Origin: Glutamicibacter sp. B1
GTDB lineage: Bacteria > Actinomycetota > Actinomycetes > Actinomycetales > Micrococcaceae
DNA: 64,000 bases
Direction of reading: 5' to 3'
Assembly: GCF_039602135.1 (NCBI RefSeq)
Contig: NZ_CP125942.1
Location: forward strand, 434,001-498,000
The translations under genes were made by a program, and so were the position numbers. The notes under the pieces are model-generated. The model had not been told where the DNA came from. It did not search any database and saw only the letters and a list, made by a program, of their open reading frames with translations. How positions within the stretch are numbered: the first letter of the stretch is position 1; each line of letters begins with the position of its first letter. Shown here one piece after another: positions 63,370 to 64,000 of the stretch.

Positions 63370-63642
63370 GTGGCTGTACATTTGCCTCCCGAAGCACTGA
63401 CCGAATGGCTCGAAGCCGCCACCGAAGAACTCGGCCTGGACGCCACCGAAGTCGACATCGCGACGGTATTGGACGTTGCCAAGCACGTGGCTCACGAGGT
63501 CGCCCGCCCTGCCGCACCATTGAGTACCTTCTTACTCGGCGTTGCTTTGGGCAGTGCCAAGGGCGATCTGTCCGCCCTCTCGAAGCAATTGGTCTCACGC
63601 GCCCATCAATGGGCCGACGAACACCCGGACAAGGACGCTTAA
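63370..63642 (+). CDS. DUF6457-like small protein of the molybdenum operon
   Basis: The predicted protein is 90 aa from GTG 63370, which has AAAAGGAC at proper distance; ATG 63355 (overlapping mobA) would add five residues. It is all helical: LPPEALTEWLEAATEELGLD, VLDVAKHVAHEVARPAAPLSTFLLGVALG. The same short domain is found at the end of actinobacterial MobA-type proteins or next to them. Function unknown; a helper of MobA or of a molybdoenzyme is an inference. Last gene of the mod operon. Confidence 0.75.
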   Translation: MAVHLPPEALTEWLEAATEELGLDATEVDIATVLDVAKHVAHEVARPAAPLSTFLLGVALGSAKGDLSALSKQLVSRAHQWADEHPDKDA

Positions 63643-63725
63643 GACGGACGAGTTTTCGAATTTTCCACGTCCGCGACCGAAATAACTCTTGTGAATAACC
63701 CCTGTTTTTAAAGGGATGTTGAGCG

Positions 63726-63731
63726 TATACT
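63726..63731 (+). promoter_or_regulatory. -10 box TATACT close to a start codon (leaderless promoter candidate)
   Basis: TATACT ends seven bases before the ATG at 63738, so transcription would begin at or next to that A. TGTTTT at 63703-63708 is a poor -35 with 17-bp spacing. There is no good SD before the ATG, in agreement with a leaderless mRNA. Confidence 0.5.
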
Positions 63732-63737
63732 GGATAT

Positions 63738-64000
63738 ATGTTCGAAGACAATGAAGTGTTCGGTAGTGATTTCGAAGATACGGTTCCTGTGGGAACTACC
63801 TTCGCTAATACTCCATGTCTTTCTGAACAGGAAATGTCATTTATCAAAGAGGTGCTCGCCTCGGATGACCCTACTCTTAGCGTTTTAGCACTTCAGAAAA
63901 TTGAATCTCAGACGGCTTTTCTCGCTTCGGTTCAAGCGCGAGTAACGGCTCATCTAGACGCTACTCAGGGCGGAACTCTTAATGGGCCGGCGACAGCTAA
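63738..64000 (+). CDS. DUF222/13E12-like HNH-nuclease family protein, N-terminal part
   Basis: Eighty-seven codons are visible and the frame is open at the window end. MFEDNEVFGSDFEDTV is an acidic start. The stretch ALQKIESQTAFLASVQARVTAHLDA resembles the first helix of DUF222, the N-terminal domain of actinobacterial 13E12-repeat proteins that usually end in an HNH nuclease. The HNH part would lie beyond the window, so the call rests on the DUF222-like helix only. Confidence 0.55.
   Translation, partial: MFEDNEVFGSDFEDTVPVGTTFANTPCLSEQEMSFIKEVLASDDPTLSVLALQKIESQTAFLASVQARVTAHLDATQGGTLNGPATA

Noticed and set aside
63355..63847. Minus-strand frame of 160 aa near the right end
   Set aside because: It runs antisense through the DUF6457-like gene and the promoter of the next gene and has no recognisable domain.

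Overview
The window looks like chromosomal DNA of an actinobacterium, most likely a member of the Micrococcaceae (Arthrobacter/Glutamicibacter-like). This is inferred from moderately high GC, frequent GTG and TTG starts, purine-rich Shine-Dalgarno (SD) sequences, and a typical actinobacterial gene repertoire: Lhr-Nei2, the FBP zinc-finger protein, DUF222/13E12-type HNH proteins, and IclR-controlled pca genes. I found no rRNA, tRNA, CRISPR array, insertion sequence or prophage.

Layout. 0-5 kb: 3' part of a GH3 hydrolase facing a large secreted subtilase, then an FBP/FusB-like zinc protein with a structured leader. 5.5-8 kb: a minus-strand cluster of a TetR regulator, an unknown GNAT-like protein and a dual-cysteine pyridoxal/HMP kinase. 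8.2-12.8 kb: a queuosine-precursor transporter, an ABC ATPase with its membrane partner, and tRNA-guanine transglycosylase. 12.8-17 kb: a FUSC-type protein with an apparent frameshift, a degenerate Nudix protein, a DHA2 exporter and a 3-hydroxyacyl-CoA dehydrogenase-like SDR. 17-24 kb: pseudouridine synthase, Nei2 glycosylase and Lhr helicase in one direction. 24-32.5 kb: small regulators and membrane proteins, RlmH, a PAP2 phosphatase, a 2-hydroxyacid dehydrogenase, a secreted metallophosphoesterase and a split hypothetical gene.

32.5-45.9 kb is a complete 4-hydroxybenzoate/protocatechuate catabolic region. pobA and pcaHGBDC run on the minus strand. An IclR regulator, a BCCT carrier and an AAHS-type aromatic acid symporter lie between them and pcaFIJ, which is followed by a second IclR regulator. 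PobA makes protocatechuate, PcaHG opens the ring, PcaB/C/D give 3-oxoadipate, and PcaIJ/PcaF yield succinyl-CoA and acetyl-CoA. Three GTTC-N7-GAAC palindromes precede pcaF and look like IclR operators.

45.9-50 kb holds a secreted lipase, a carboxylesterase, a MarR regulator divergent from a Pip/YhgE-like membrane protein (with a 23-bp perfect palindrome between them), a small secreted protein and a DUF1653 protein. 50-63.6 kb is a molybdenum cofactor region: mogA-moaC-moeA-moaD facing moeB-moaE, then moaA facing modABC-moeA2-mobA. About 4 kb of accessory genes splits the two halves: an HNH nuclease, a WYL regulator, a DinB protein and an HTH/nucleotidyltransferase pair that looks like a toxin-antitoxin module. 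The window ends inside a DUF222-like gene that may be read from a leaderless mRNA.
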